Below, one piece after another: positions 14,239 through 22,707 of a stretch of DNA of 32,895 nt. The stretch lies in contig USCK01000003.1 of the NCBI GenBank assembly GCA_900553205.1, positions 1-32,895 of the forward strand, read 5' to 3'. Position 1 is the first letter of the stretch; the number at the start of each line of letters is the position of its first letter. The translations under genes were made by a program, and so were the position numbers. The notes beneath the pieces are model-generated. The model was given only the letters and a program-made list of their open reading frames with translations. It was not told where the DNA came from and made no database searches. This stretch comes from an uncultured bacterium. GTDB lineage: Bacteria; Cyanobacteriota; Vampirovibrionia; Gastranaerophilales; Gastranaerophilaceae.

Positions 14239-14853
14239 ATGGCGAAGTATTTAAGTAAGGAAGAGATAAAGCAGTGGAGAAGTTCTTTGGAAAAAATTAC
14301 CCTAGAAGAATTTGCTGCCAGATTGGGCAAAGTTGTTGCTGATGCAAGACCAACCAATGATTTGGTTGATATTGTTATGAGTGGAAGCAATACCTCTACT
14401 GAGTCTTTAAATAATAAGAGAACAGAAAAATTATCTAATATTGCTGAACGTGCTTTTGAAAGAGAAAGACAATTATCACATACACCATTCTCATTCAAAG
14501 CTCCTGCTACAGAGAATAAACCTGTTAGTGAACACAAATCAGTAAAACAAGAAAAAGTTGAAAGAAATGAAGTTGTTGAAAAAATTATGCAAAGACAACA
14601 ACAAGAAAAACAAGAAGATTCTTTAAGAGAAGAAGTTAATATTGTTCTAAAGAAAAATTTAACTGATAGAGAACAAATTGTTTTTGATTATTTCTTGAAC
14701 CATAGAAATACAACTGTATATGCAAAAGATTTGGCTGCATTGTTGGGCTTGCCAAGAGATTACATATACAAGTATATTAAAAATTTACGTTCAAAAATTG
14801 AAGGTGATAAATTGAAAAACGCCGATAGAGGTGGATTCGTTCTTGCTGACTAA
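14239..14853 (+). CDS. Predicted DNA-binding protein with C-terminal helix-turn-helix
   Basis: Family not recognised. The protein has 204 aa. The N-terminal 60 residues are helical (LSKEEIKQWRSSLEKITLEEFAARLGK). Residues 61-135 are charged, glutamine-rich and probably a disordered or coiled linker. Residues 139-204 look like a winged helix-turn-helix: LTDREQIVFDYFLNHR, then TVYAKDLAALLGLPRDYIYKYIKNLRSKI with a recognition-helix pattern, then GGFVLAD as a possible wing. It may regulate transcription. TAGGAG (14227-14232) lies 6 nt before the ATG. It is followed after 21 nt by the DUF262-like gene, so the two probably form an operon. Confidence 0.7.
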   Translation: MAKYLSKEEIKQWRSSLEKITLEEFAARLGKVVADARPTNDLVDIVMSGSNTSTESLNNKRTEKLSNIAERAFERERQLSHTPFSFKAPATENKPVSEHKSVKQEKVERNEVVEKIMQRQQQEKQEDSLREEVNIVLKKNLTDREQIVFDYFLNHRNTTVYAKDLAALLGLPRDYIYKYIKNLRSKIEGDKLKNADRGGFVLAD

Positions 14854-14874
14854 TTTGTGGGAATGTAAATAATT

Positions 14875-15993
14875 ATGATTAATATTGGAATATTAGATTT
14901 TTTAATGAGTACTGCTCATCATATATTTTCTATTAATTGCTCAAGTAGTTTTGAGTATGTAGATAATTTATTCGAAAAAATCCTGACAGCAAGATATTGC
15001 ACTGCCGATATTAATTTGGGAGTTTTTTATATCAAAAAAAACTCGGACAATAATTATTTGTTAATAGATGGAAAACGCAGATTGCTTTCTTTAATGCTGT
15101 TATTGAAAGCAATCGCAGATTTTCAAGAAGAACAAAGTCCCGAAAACCCTTATTTGGCAAAACAAATTTATACAAGATATCTGAAATTCTTAGAGGTTGT
15201 AAAGTTTAGTTTGTTCGGATTGGAGCGAACTGTTTATGAAAAAATCATAAACAAAGAACCTTTATCTTATAATGAAAAACAGACAGAAATTTATAGAACA
15301 TTACAATTATTCAAAGATGATATCAAACATCTTGATTTTGACTTGGAAGATTTTTATGAATTGTTCGGCAGGATTGTCGCTAATGTTGTTTTTGTCGAAG
15401 AAGATTGCAACCCGAGAGAGTTGTTTTATTTGTTGAATAAAGATTCTAGGTATTTAAACCAACTTATGTTGATAAAATCTTATTTGGCAGAGATGAAATA
15501 TCCACAACTTGTAAATGATTTGTATTATTTATTCAGTTATAAAGAGGAAGTTTTTGTGTCCTTCTTCAAAGCATATCTTTCACCAAAGTTTAACAGAATG
15601 ATAAAGGATTCAAACTCTGTTTATGATTATTTTGTGAAGTATATTGATATGGTAAGACAATATCAAAACTTTGAGGATATCTCTAATACGATTTTGAAAA
15701 CTGCAAAAATCTATAAAAAGATGTATAACGCAGAGTTTATGGATTCTGATTTGAGAAATATGTTTATTAAGATTATCTCAAATGAAGGCAGAGATACTTT
15801 TTCATATTTGTTGGAATTGTGTGAAGATTACGAAAACAAATATCTTTCAAAAGAAACATTATTAGAAGTTTGTACGATTATTAATACATATTTGTGGGAA
15901 CGTACTAAAAAATCCTCACTCGTAAATGAGAATTTTGATTTTTCAAAAATGGTTCACGAACTTAATCAAGTTATATATGATGAACAGTCATAG
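14875..15993 (+). CDS. Divergent DUF262 (GmrSD N-domain-like) protein
   Basis: A protein of 372 aa. YLLIDGKRRLLSLMLLLKAI (residues 61-80) matches the DUF262 pattern L-h-DGQQR-hTTL-hhLL-A, with the usual QQR changed to KRR. ELFYLLNKDSRYLNQLMLIK and the following SYL (182-204) match the family's F-x3-N-x-x-G-x-x-L-x3-D-L-I-K-x3-L segment, and NLFEKIL (31-37) fits the family's N-terminal helix. The C-terminal half is helical and shows no HNH/DUF1524 nuclease motif. Family knowledge: DUF262 proteins include the GmrS half of type IV modification-dependent restriction enzymes and many uncharacterised proteins. Loss of QQR and of the nuclease suggests a different, perhaps regulatory, role. The start is uncertain: there is only a weak GGGAA upstream, and a second ATG lies at 14905. 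Confidence 0.55.
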   Translation: MINIGILDFLMSTAHHIFSINCSSSFEYVDNLFEKILTARYCTADINLGVFYIKKNSDNNYLLIDGKRRLLSLMLLLKAIADFQEEQSPENPYLAKQIYTRYLKFLEVVKFSLFGLERTVYEKIINKEPLSYNEKQTEIYRTLQLFKDDIKHLDFDLEDFYELFGRIVANVVFVEEDCNPRELFYLLNKDSRYLNQLMLIKSYLAEMKYPQLVNDLYYLFSYKEEVFVSFFKAYLSPKFNRMIKDSNSVYDYFVKYIDMVRQYQNFEDISNTILKTAKIYKKMYNAEFMDSDLRNMFIKIISNEGRDTFSYLLELCEDYENKYLSKETLLEVCTIINTYLWERTKKSSLVNENFDFSKMVHELNQVIYDEQS

Positions 15994-16009
15994 TGAGTTA
16001 CAAAACTCA
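15994..16009 (+). terminator. Weak hairpin after the DUF262-like gene
   Basis: TGAGTT (15994-15999) pairs with AACTCA (16004-16009) around ACAA, with a TTTTT only about 15 nt later. It is a poor terminator candidate in the 49-nt gap between convergent genes. Confidence 0.3.
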
Positions 16010-16042
16010 AACTAAGAGGTTAAGTTTTTAAGGTTTGGAATA

Positions 16043-16468
16043 TTACCATCTTAGAAGTTTCATTTTGTCTATTATTCTGTCACAGTCCTCTTTTCGGTCA
16101 TTGATAAAGTTTTCATCTTGTAACATTGCAAGGATTTCATCTTTATTCCCAGCACCTATCAAACAGGTTAGTCCTTTTCCGTTTTGAGGGTTCATCTGTG
16201 AATATGTCAGGTAGCGCTTAGTAGGATTATCTTCTGATGGTGTACATGTAAGCATAATATTTCCTGCATATATTTTTTCATTATTATTTTTAAGATTTTC
16301 TTTAATAGGTGCAAAATCTCCATATTCAGGAATTTCTCTTTCGCATCGTTCCAACATATTATCTCTCAATATACCAATAGTATTTTCATAAGAATTTTCT
16401 GGTATTTTAGGAGAATTACCAAATGAAACATTTTTGATATTAAAGTTTTTGTTGTTTATTTCTGTCAT
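16043..16468 (-). CDS. Small protein behind the RelA/SpoT-domain giant; candidate immunity or partner
   Basis: Family not recognised. The protein has 141 aa with no signal peptide or membrane segment. Residues 13-18 read NVSFGN, one of the short F-G motifs shared by several proteins in this window. The rest is a mixed alpha/beta-looking domain: IGILRDNMLERCEREIPEYG, then NIMLTCTPSEDNP and LTYSQMNPQNGKGLTCLIGAG, ending in charged helices. Its ATG comes 10 nt after the stop of the 1869-aa gene, and its AGGA overlaps that stop (TAGGA), so it is translated from the same message. The toxin-then-small-gene order resembles effector/immunity pairs, but nothing in the sequence proves binding. Confidence 0.65.
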   Translation of the reverse strand: MTEINNKNFNIKNVSFGNSPKIPENSYENTIGILRDNMLERCEREIPEYGDFAPIKENLKNNNEKIYAGNIMLTCTPSEDNPTKRYLTYSQMNPQNGKGLTCLIGAGNKDEILAMLQDENFINDRKEDCDRIIDKMKLLRW

Positions 16469-16478
16469 AATTATTTTC

Positions 16479-19400
16479 CTATGTTGCTTTTAAAATTCTT
16501 TCTTTTTCATCGTGCAATTTGATTAATCCGTCTGCGCTTATATCAGGATTTGTACCAAATTTTGCAGGAAGTTTAGGGTATATAACTGGGAATCCTAGTT
16601 CTTTTAGTCTTAACTGTTTATAGTAATTAGTCAAGTAGTCCATATAGTCTGCAAAATCTTCTGTTTCCATGTCTTGTGCGGCTTTTTCATAAGGTGCATA
16701 AAGTTCTTTTAGTTGTTCTCTGCCACCTGTAATATCTTTTTCTTGTCTTGAATCATACATTACATGTTCTGCTTCTGCAAACTTATCAACATCTTTACCT
16801 CTTGTTTGCCATTCTATAACAGTTCCGTCTTTGTATTTTAGGTTCATTTGTAATGCAGTATAGCCTGAACCTTTTATGTTTTCCATAGAGCCAGTTTCAT
16901 CAATTTTTACATCAAGAGTTATACCTTTTTGTTTTGCAAACTCACAAAGTTCATTTATTTGTTCTGTTGATAAATATGGCAAACCGTTTTTACCTTTGTA
17001 GTTTGAAATAGTTACCATACTAAAATCACCGTTAGTAAGTTGTTTTTCTATTAGTTTTTCTAAATTTTTAATAATATGTTCTGATTGTTTTTTTGCTGCC
17101 ATTCGGTATGCTTGTTCAGGGTCTTTTTTGTACATTTCAACAATTTCAGGATATTGTTTATAATTAAAATTGCCCATAATAGTTCTGACACCATATCCGT
17201 CTTGAACTTTTTGTATTGAAGCTTCAAGAGATTTGCCTTTTTTCATATTTGAATTGATTTTATCATAGATACTTTGTACACTTTTAGCTCTGTTTGAGAA
17301 GCTTAAGCCTTTATCAAGTCCTGTATCTTTAAAAGCGTTGATAATAGAATTCTCGATTTGTGTAATTTTGTCATTCAATTCATAAGCTGCAAAATATGCT
17401 TCTTTGTTTTTTATATCAGGTCTATTTTTTTCTAACAATTTGAATGCAGCATCTTTTTTGAGAGCTTTTAGTTCGTTTAAAGAATTTTTATCAATTTCTT
17501 TTGTTGCGTATTTTTCAACTATAGAAAGTGCATCAAGAGTATCTTTAGGATTTCCGATTTTGTCTATTGCGTTTTTAACTATTGCAAGTCTTGTATCATT
17601 GAATCCATACACATTTGAATTTTTTGAAGCAATCATGTTGCTGGAAATAATTCTTGTAAGTTTTGTAACATTACCGTTTTCCATTAATCTTTTATCAGTT
17701 GTTTCCATTGCTCCATAATCAAGAATTTTTCCATATTGGAAGTTGTGTCCGTGAGTTCTATCCACATCAGAAGAATCAAATCTACTAATTGTTAAATCTT
17801 TTTGTTGCGATTTTGAAGTTTTATCAGGTAAAAATTCATTTAACATAAAGCCGTCTTTATCAATGACGTCATTAACTTTTCCAAAATAGAATCCTGCAAA
17901 GTCGTTGCCTTTACCTTTGGAATATAATGCGTTTTGAGGTTCGATAGAGCGTCCGTGTATATTTTTCATGTATTTTAGGTCGTCATCAATATTATTGAAA
18001 GCTTTTAAAACAAAAGGTTTAGAGTTTTCGATAGAAATTTCGTAGCCTGAGCCAAATGAACCGTATCCAAGTTGTTTTACTTTAACATCTTTTTTGAAAA
18101 TAGATTTTAAAGTTGTTGCTAAATTATTAACATTTCTTTCATCTTTAGGTATGCTTGCAAAATTACTAAATGCTTGATAAATATTTGCAACAAAATCTTT
18201 TTGTTCCGATTTTGGAATATCATTAATCCATTCTTTAGGTAAATGTCCTACTCGCCTGTCTGTATTTGGATATCTTGATAAAATTTGACTTAGTTGTTGA
18301 TAATCTGTCATATTTGTTTCAAGAGTGTGCGTCAAATTACCTTTATATGTTAGATTTTCAGGCGTTAGTTTTGTGCCTTGAGATTTATGATAATTAAAGA
18401 ATTCAAAAAGTTGTTCAGGTTCAAATTCTTTTATTCTAGGTGCAATTGATGTTAAATTGTTAAAATCTTGAGATTTTACATAGTTGATAAAGTCATCAGG
18501 ATTTCCTGTTTTGTTTGCAATTAAATATGCTTGAAGTTTACTATCAAAATCTTTTGCATCAAATTTTGAATCAAATTTTTCAAAAAGTGTTGTCTTTAGT
18601 TCTTGATATTTAGGAGTTTTAATAAAATCAAGAGCAGAAGAAATATGGGTTTCATTAGTATAAACATGTCCCATTTGTGCAAGTTCTAATTTTACATTTT
18701 GAGGAATTCTGTTTAATGTTTCGGGTTTTGTATTATTGTAAATATCAATAAATCCAAGGCTTTTAGAATGTACAAGAGCTAAAAGATTAAAGAACTTATT
18801 TTCATCAGTAATACTATCTAATAATTTGGTAGGTATATTTTCAAAATCTCTAAGCAGTAATGAAATGCTTGGATCATCTGCACCATCTTTTAAAATAACT
18901 TGCAAAACTTTAGGGTGCGCAGAATTGATAGCATCAACAGTTTGTTTATCAATGTTGAGATTCTTTAAACCGTAATTTTCTAAGAATACTTTTAGAGCAT
19001 TATCATTTAACAAATTAATCATTTTAAATTGTTTGTTAACGGTTTCAGGAGTTTCGTTCATTATATTTTCTATAAGTTCGTCTTTTATTTTTTTAATTTT
19101 TTTGTTATTTTTAACCAAATTTTGAGCTTTTATTAAAAGAGATTTTGCCATAGGATTTTTTAAAGCAATTTTTTCTTCAATTTGAGAATAATTATATTTT
19201 GGTGCTCCATTGTTATCTGTTGCATGAAGCATATCAAGGAACTCAGTTTTATCTGTTTTTTGTCCTAATTCTACCCATGTTTGTATATTTTTGCCATTAA
19301 AACGAGGTGTATTGTCTACATTTTTGGCATTAATCAGCTCAATAATGATATCTTTATCTACACTTTTGCTAAGATTCATTAAATCTACAAAATCTTGATT

Positions 19401-22088
19401 GTAATATATTTTTGAATATTGTTTAGATTGGATATTAGCCATAGCCTCATATATGGCCTTAGCTTCAGTAGAGTAATTTCCTTGTAGTTCAGAAATTGCT
19501 TTTGCGTTAAATTGATAATCTCCTGTAAACAATTTTGCATCAATTACTTGCAATAAGAATTGTTTTTCTTCGTCAGTTTTTGCATTGTTGTATAACTCAT
19601 TGAGTTTTTGTCTGTCATCTTCTGTAAATCTATGCGTGTCATTATATTCGTTTCGCATATTTGATATTTTTTTATCAAAAGCTTTACTATTAAGGACTTT
19701 GATTCCATTGCTTTTAGCAATATTACCAATGTGTACAAATTCAAAATTATCAGTAATTCTAATAACTTTGCCGTTAGTCATTACTTTTATATGTTCAGGG
19801 TCTTGTGCAATTAGTTTGTCAACTTCTTCTTGTGTATAGGTTTTTATTTCCCCTTCAGCCATATTTTTTACTGCCATGTTAGGTTTGTCAGTATATTGGT
19901 TAGGGTCGTTTCCGTTTACTCTTTTTGTTGACCAATCTTGATAAGTTTTTAGGTATAGCTCAAATAATTTAACTCTTTCAGGTGAATTTGGCATTTTTAA
20001 AATTTCGTTGCGAATAGCAAGAAAATCTTCTCTTGTTGTAGCTTTATCAAGCGCAGATTCTAACTCTTTTTTCGTTTTTAGAGTAGTTTCAGTTTTAACA
20101 TTCTCAGCTTTAGGCTCTGGTTTCACAGCTTTAGTACCTTCACCGTCAGCTTTCACCTCAACAGTAGAGCCGTCAGGTTTTACTTCAACTACTGTTCCAT
20201 CTGGCATTTGTAGGATTTTGTTGTTAGTATTGGCTTGTGCACTGAGTTTTTCTTTCAAAAATTGTTTGCCTTTTTGTACACCTTTCACAATTTTGCCTTT
20301 GTGACCTGCAACAAGTGACATAAGTTGAGAAAAACCTTCTCCTGACAAGTCAATTTGTCCGGTTAGTGTTAAATCTCCTAATAAACTAAGCGAGGAATCA
20401 ACTCCAATATCAGCCATTGCGGCAACAAGTTTAGGTGTGTTTTTAGCAGTAAGCGCAGTTTTAGCCATACTTCCGACTTTACCGGAACCTGCACCTATAG
20501 CAAATAGTGCTGCATTAACAAGAGTTTCTTGTCTTAGTTCTTTGTTCTTTTCTTTATCTGGGTTTTCTTTTGTATTTTCATTATATGCCTCAACACCAAT
20601 ACCGCCAAAAGATGAAATTAAACCTCCACCAAGAGCTGCTGGAGGGCAAAATGCCATACCTCCAACCATTACTACCATACCTGCGATTTGTACTGTGTTT
20701 CTTGCAGTTTGTACAATACCTTCTTGGTCTTGTGCAAAAGATGATGCTAATGCTGATGCGTCTTTTGTACCATAAGCATTCTTGTAATCATTTGCCATTG
20801 TTTTGGCATAATCTTCTAGCTTTTTACCATTAAGTGCTTTGGAATAGTTTGTATCAAGTCCTTTTAGTACCTTTTCTGCAAGAGAAGGTAATACCATATC
20901 TGTATTAGGCTTAAATTTAGAATCTTCAGGGATAGAAGAATCAACAAGTTCAAGATTATCAAGTGTTAAACCTTGTTTAGGGTCATTGTTCTTTAGATTA
21001 AATGTATATTTTTCACCTGTTAAATCTTGTAACCCTTTGTTAATTTTATTGATGTCATTACCATACAATTTAGATAATACTTGATATATCGAGGTTTTAA
21101 GTCTTTTATTTCCATTTTCAAGAGTTTTTAAATCAACACCGTTTGCATTGTTACCTTTGACAAGAGTTATGTCATTATCAAGCATGTTGTGAATATCTTG
21201 TAATCTGTTATGCAAATTGTTTGCAAAAGTGTATTGAGCAGCACTATCATTAAACTTTTGGATATTTTCTTTGTTAAACTTAACGCCTTGTTCAAGGAGA
21301 TAAGTTTCTTCAAAAGTCATTAGTCTGTCACCGTCAGAAGGGTTGTAAGCTTGTTTTATTTTTTGTGCTGTTTTTTGGGTAATCTTCTGCCCATTCTCAC
21401 TTTTTGTAGTTGTTGATATCTTTTTTTCGTCAATAGATTCTTTAATGAAATTTTGTTTAAAACTGTTAACGCTGTTTTGATAGTTTTTATCATCTTTTTT
21501 AGGTAGAGCAAGTAGTTGGTTTTGTAACCTGTTAAGTTGTCCTTCGGTAAGACTATCAAGACCTTTCTTAATCATTTGTTTTTGCTTGTCGTTATAGCTG
21601 TCGATTTCAGGGAAAGTCTTGAAAATATCTTCTCTTTTTCTTCTAAGATATTCTTTGTATGTAAGAGTGCCTTGTTTAGCTTCACGCAGAAACTCTGCAG
21701 TTTCAAATTGTTTATGTACGACTTTTGCAACATTAGATTTTGCAAGTTCTGAGTTTAATTTTTCTTTGACAAAGTTATATGCTTTGCTGATATCACCATT
21801 ATCTTGAGCTTCAAGAAGTTTTTGAGCTTGTTCAGCATTACTTTTAATATTTTCAATGGCATTGTCTTGAGCTTCTTCTGTAGTCATTTTAGGAGTTTTA
21901 GATGCTTCTGAAGAACTATTGTTTATCCTTACTGAATCAACATTTTTATCTTGTTTATTACCCGCAATACATTGTGACAACTTTGCTTGTAGTTGAGCAT
22001 CAGAAAGTTTGTGCAACTCATCAGGTTTGAGTTGTGGATTTAGACTAACAATTTGTGATATTAATGTATTTCTATCTACACTTACCAA
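16479..22088 (-). CDS. Giant multidomain protein with kinase-like and RelA/SpoT synthetase-like domains
   Basis: A protein of 1869 aa; no known named family is recognised for the whole. Start: TTG at 22086-22088 with AAAGGA 8 nt upstream; the next in-frame ATG is about 67 codons later. Residues 1-450 are mostly helical and charged. Residues about 455-495 form a hydrophobic glycine-rich stretch (IAGMVVMVGGMAFCPPAALGG), with a second near 523-535. Residues about 630-650 hold short beta repeats (MPDGTVVEVKPDGSTVEVKADG). Residues about 660-1330 are long helical regions. A kinase-like module has the glycine loop GYGSFGSGY (1341-1349), VLK Lys1362, HGHN (1446-1449) and ILDYG Asp1457. The C-terminus (1597-1800) matches a RelA/SpoT synthetase: RAKS-x2-S-x3-K (Arg1600, Lys1602, Lys1610), D-x2-GVR (Asp1630, Arg1635), GYTALQ (Tyr1743), IEWQTR (Glu1759) and AEAEH (1771-1775). 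There is no HD, TGS or ACT domain, so it is not a housekeeping Rel. An effector or toxin role is inferred. Confidence 0.8.
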   Translation of the reverse strand: MVSVDRNTLISQIVSLNPQLKPDELHKLSDAQLQAKLSQCIAGNKQDKNVDSVRINNSSSEASKTPKMTTEEAQDNAIENIKSNAEQAQKLLEAQDNGDISKAYNFVKEKLNSELAKSNVAKVVHKQFETAEFLREAKQGTLTYKEYLRRKREDIFKTFPEIDSYNDKQKQMIKKGLDSLTEGQLNRLQNQLLALPKKDDKNYQNSVNSFKQNFIKESIDEKKISTTTKSENGQKITQKTAQKIKQAYNPSDGDRLMTFEETYLLEQGVKFNKENIQKFNDSAAQYTFANNLHNRLQDIHNMLDNDITLVKGNNANGVDLKTLENGNKRLKTSIYQVLSKLYGNDINKINKGLQDLTGEKYTFNLKNNDPKQGLTLDNLELVDSSIPEDSKFKPNTDMVLPSLAEKVLKGLDTNYSKALNGKKLEDYAKTMANDYKNAYGTKDASALASSFAQDQEGIVQTARNTVQIAGMVVMVGGMAFCPPAALGGGLISSFGGIGVEAYNENTKENPDKEKNKELRQETLVNAALFAIGAGSGKVGSMAKTALTAKNTPKLVAAMADIGVDSSLSLLGDLTLTGQIDLSGEGFSQLMSLVAGHKGKIVKGVQKGKQFLKEKLSAQANTNNKILQMPDGTVVEVKPDGSTVEVKADGEGTKAVKPEPKAENVKTETTLKTKKELESALDKATTREDFLAIRNEILKMPNSPERVKLFELYLKTYQDWSTKRVNGNDPNQYTDKPNMAVKNMAEGEIKTYTQEEVDKLIAQDPEHIKVMTNGKVIRITDNFEFVHIGNIAKSNGIKVLNSKAFDKKISNMRNEYNDTHRFTEDDRQKLNELYNNAKTDEEKQFLLQVIDAKLFTGDYQFNAKAISELQGNYSTEAKAIYEAMANIQSKQYSKIYYNQDFVDLMNLSKSVDKDIIIELINAKNVDNTPRFNGKNIQTWVELGQKTDKTEFLDMLHATDNNGAPKYNYSQIEEKIALKNPMAKSLLIKAQNLVKNNKKIKKIKDELIENIMNETPETVNKQFKMINLLNDNALKVFLENYGLKNLNIDKQTVDAINSAHPKVLQVILKDGADDPSISLLLRDFENIPTKLLDSITDENKFFNLLALVHSKSLGFIDIYNNTKPETLNRIPQNVKLELAQMGHVYTNETHISSALDFIKTPKYQELKTTLFEKFDSKFDAKDFDSKLQAYLIANKTGNPDDFINYVKSQDFNNLTSIAPRIKEFEPEQLFEFFNYHKSQGTKLTPENLTYKGNLTHTLETNMTDYQQLSQILSRYPNTDRRVGHLPKEWINDIPKSEQKDFVANIYQAFSNFASIPKDERNVNNLATTLKSIFKKDVKVKQLGYGSFGSGYEISIENSKPFVLKAFNNIDDDLKYMKNIHGRSIEPQNALYSKGKGNDFAGFYFGKVNDVIDKDGFMLNEFLPDKTSKSQQKDLTISRFDSSDVDRTHGHNFQYGKILDYGAMETTDKRLMENGNVTKLTRIISSNMIASKNSNVYGFNDTRLAIVKNAIDKIGNPKDTLDALSIVEKYATKEIDKNSLNELKALKKDAAFKLLEKNRPDIKNKEAYFAAYELNDKITQIENSIINAFKDTGLDKGLSFSNRAKSVQSIYDKINSNMKKGKSLEASIQKVQDGYGVRTIMGNFNYKQYPEIVEMYKKDPEQAYRMAAKKQSEHIIKNLEKLIEKQLTNGDFSMVTISNYKGKNGLPYLSTEQINELCEFAKQKGITLDVKIDETGSMENIKGSGYTALQMNLKYKDGTVIEWQTRGKDVDKFAEAEHVMYDSRQEKDITGGREQLKELYAPYEKAAQDMETEDFADYMDYLTNYYKQLRLKELGFPVIYPKLPAKFGTNPDISADGLIKLHDEKERILKAT

Positions 22089-22103
22089 TTACTTATTCCT
22101 TTG

Positions 22104-22121
22104 ACATGTTTAGATACATGT
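22104..22121 (-). promoter_or_regulatory. Paired ACATGT palindromes before the giant gene
   Basis: Two copies of the self-complementary hexamer ACATGT (22104-22109 and 22116-22121), separated by 6 nt, lie directly upstream of the ribosome-binding site at 22097-22102. They can form a 6-bp hairpin in RNA or an operator in DNA. No confident promoter was identified. Confidence 0.35.
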
Positions 22122-22171
22122 TATTACGGTAAGTTTTGAAATTTCTTTAGGATAAATTATGATATCTTTAC

Positions 22172-22199
22172 AAAAAGTAATGTTTTTTTGAGATTACTT
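22172..22199 (-). terminator. Terminator of the dnaQ-like/leuD unit
   Basis: In minus-strand RNA, AAGTAAT pairs with ATTACTT (plus 22193-22199 with 22175-22181) around an 11-nt loop, and the second arm runs into TTTTT. It lies just after the leuD stop codon. Confidence 0.5.
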
Positions 22200-22203
22200 G
22201 TTT

Positions 22204-22695
22204 TTATAAATTGAAATCACCGTTTTTCTTGATGTGTTCAACCAAACCACCATCATTTAAAAGTTTTATCATTACAGGAGGTAGTGGTTCAATCTGAGTA
22301 ATTGTACCTTTTGTTAGATTGTTTAATATACCTTTTTCGATATCTAGGTCGAGTTCATCACCTGCATCAATACCATCTGTATCACATTCAATAGCAAGTA
22401 ATCCAATATTTATAGCATTCCTATAAAAAATTCTTGCAAAAGATTTTGCGAATACTGCACCAACTCCAGCAATTTTGATTATTTGTGGTGCATGTTCTCT
22501 TGAAGAGCCAAGTCCAAAATTGTTTCCAGCAACAACAAAATCGCCCTTTTGCATAGTTGATGCAAAATTTGGGTCTGCATCTTCTAATACATGTTTTGCA
22601 AACTCAGGAAGATTAGAACGAAGGTGAAACAATCGCCCAGGTGCAATATGGTCTGTTGAAATATTATCTCCGAATTTGAATGCTTTACCTTTCAT
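22204..22695 (-). CDS. leuD: 3-isopropylmalate dehydratase small subunit (LeuD/HacB-like)
   Basis: A protein of 163 aa, the length of the short archaeal-type LeuD. GDNISTDHIAPGR (residues 9-21) and VVAGNNFGLGSSREHAPQIIK (54-74) are the swivel-domain signatures of the aconitase family. With a LeuC subunit it isomerises 2-isopropylmalate to 3-isopropylmalate in leucine synthesis. The specificity loop reads HLRSNLPEF rather than a classic YLVY, so a related dehydratase (homoaconitase or dimethylmalate type) is possible. No leuC is in the window. It lies 12 nt downstream of the DnaQ-like gene, with AGGAG in that gap. Confidence 0.85.
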   Translation of the reverse strand: MKGKAFKFGDNISTDHIAPGRLFHLRSNLPEFAKHVLEDADPNFASTMQKGDFVVAGNNFGLGSSREHAPQIIKIAGVGAVFAKSFARIFYRNAINIGLLAIECDTDGIDAGDELDLDIEKGILNNLTKGTITQIEPLPPVMIKLLNDGGLVEHIKKNGDFNL

Positions 22696-22707
22696 AATCT
22701 CTCCTTT

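Noticed and set aside
16479..17300. Calling the giant protein a housekeeping Rel/SpoT stringent-response enzyme
   Set aside because: It lacks the HD hydrolase, TGS and ACT domains. The synthetase-like part is at the C-terminus of a protein far larger than any Rel.
20437..20833. Plus-strand open frames inside the giant gene
   Set aside because: They are antisense to the helical region of the 1869-aa protein, with hydrophobic or glutamine-type composition produced by codon complement. No ribosome-binding site was seen.
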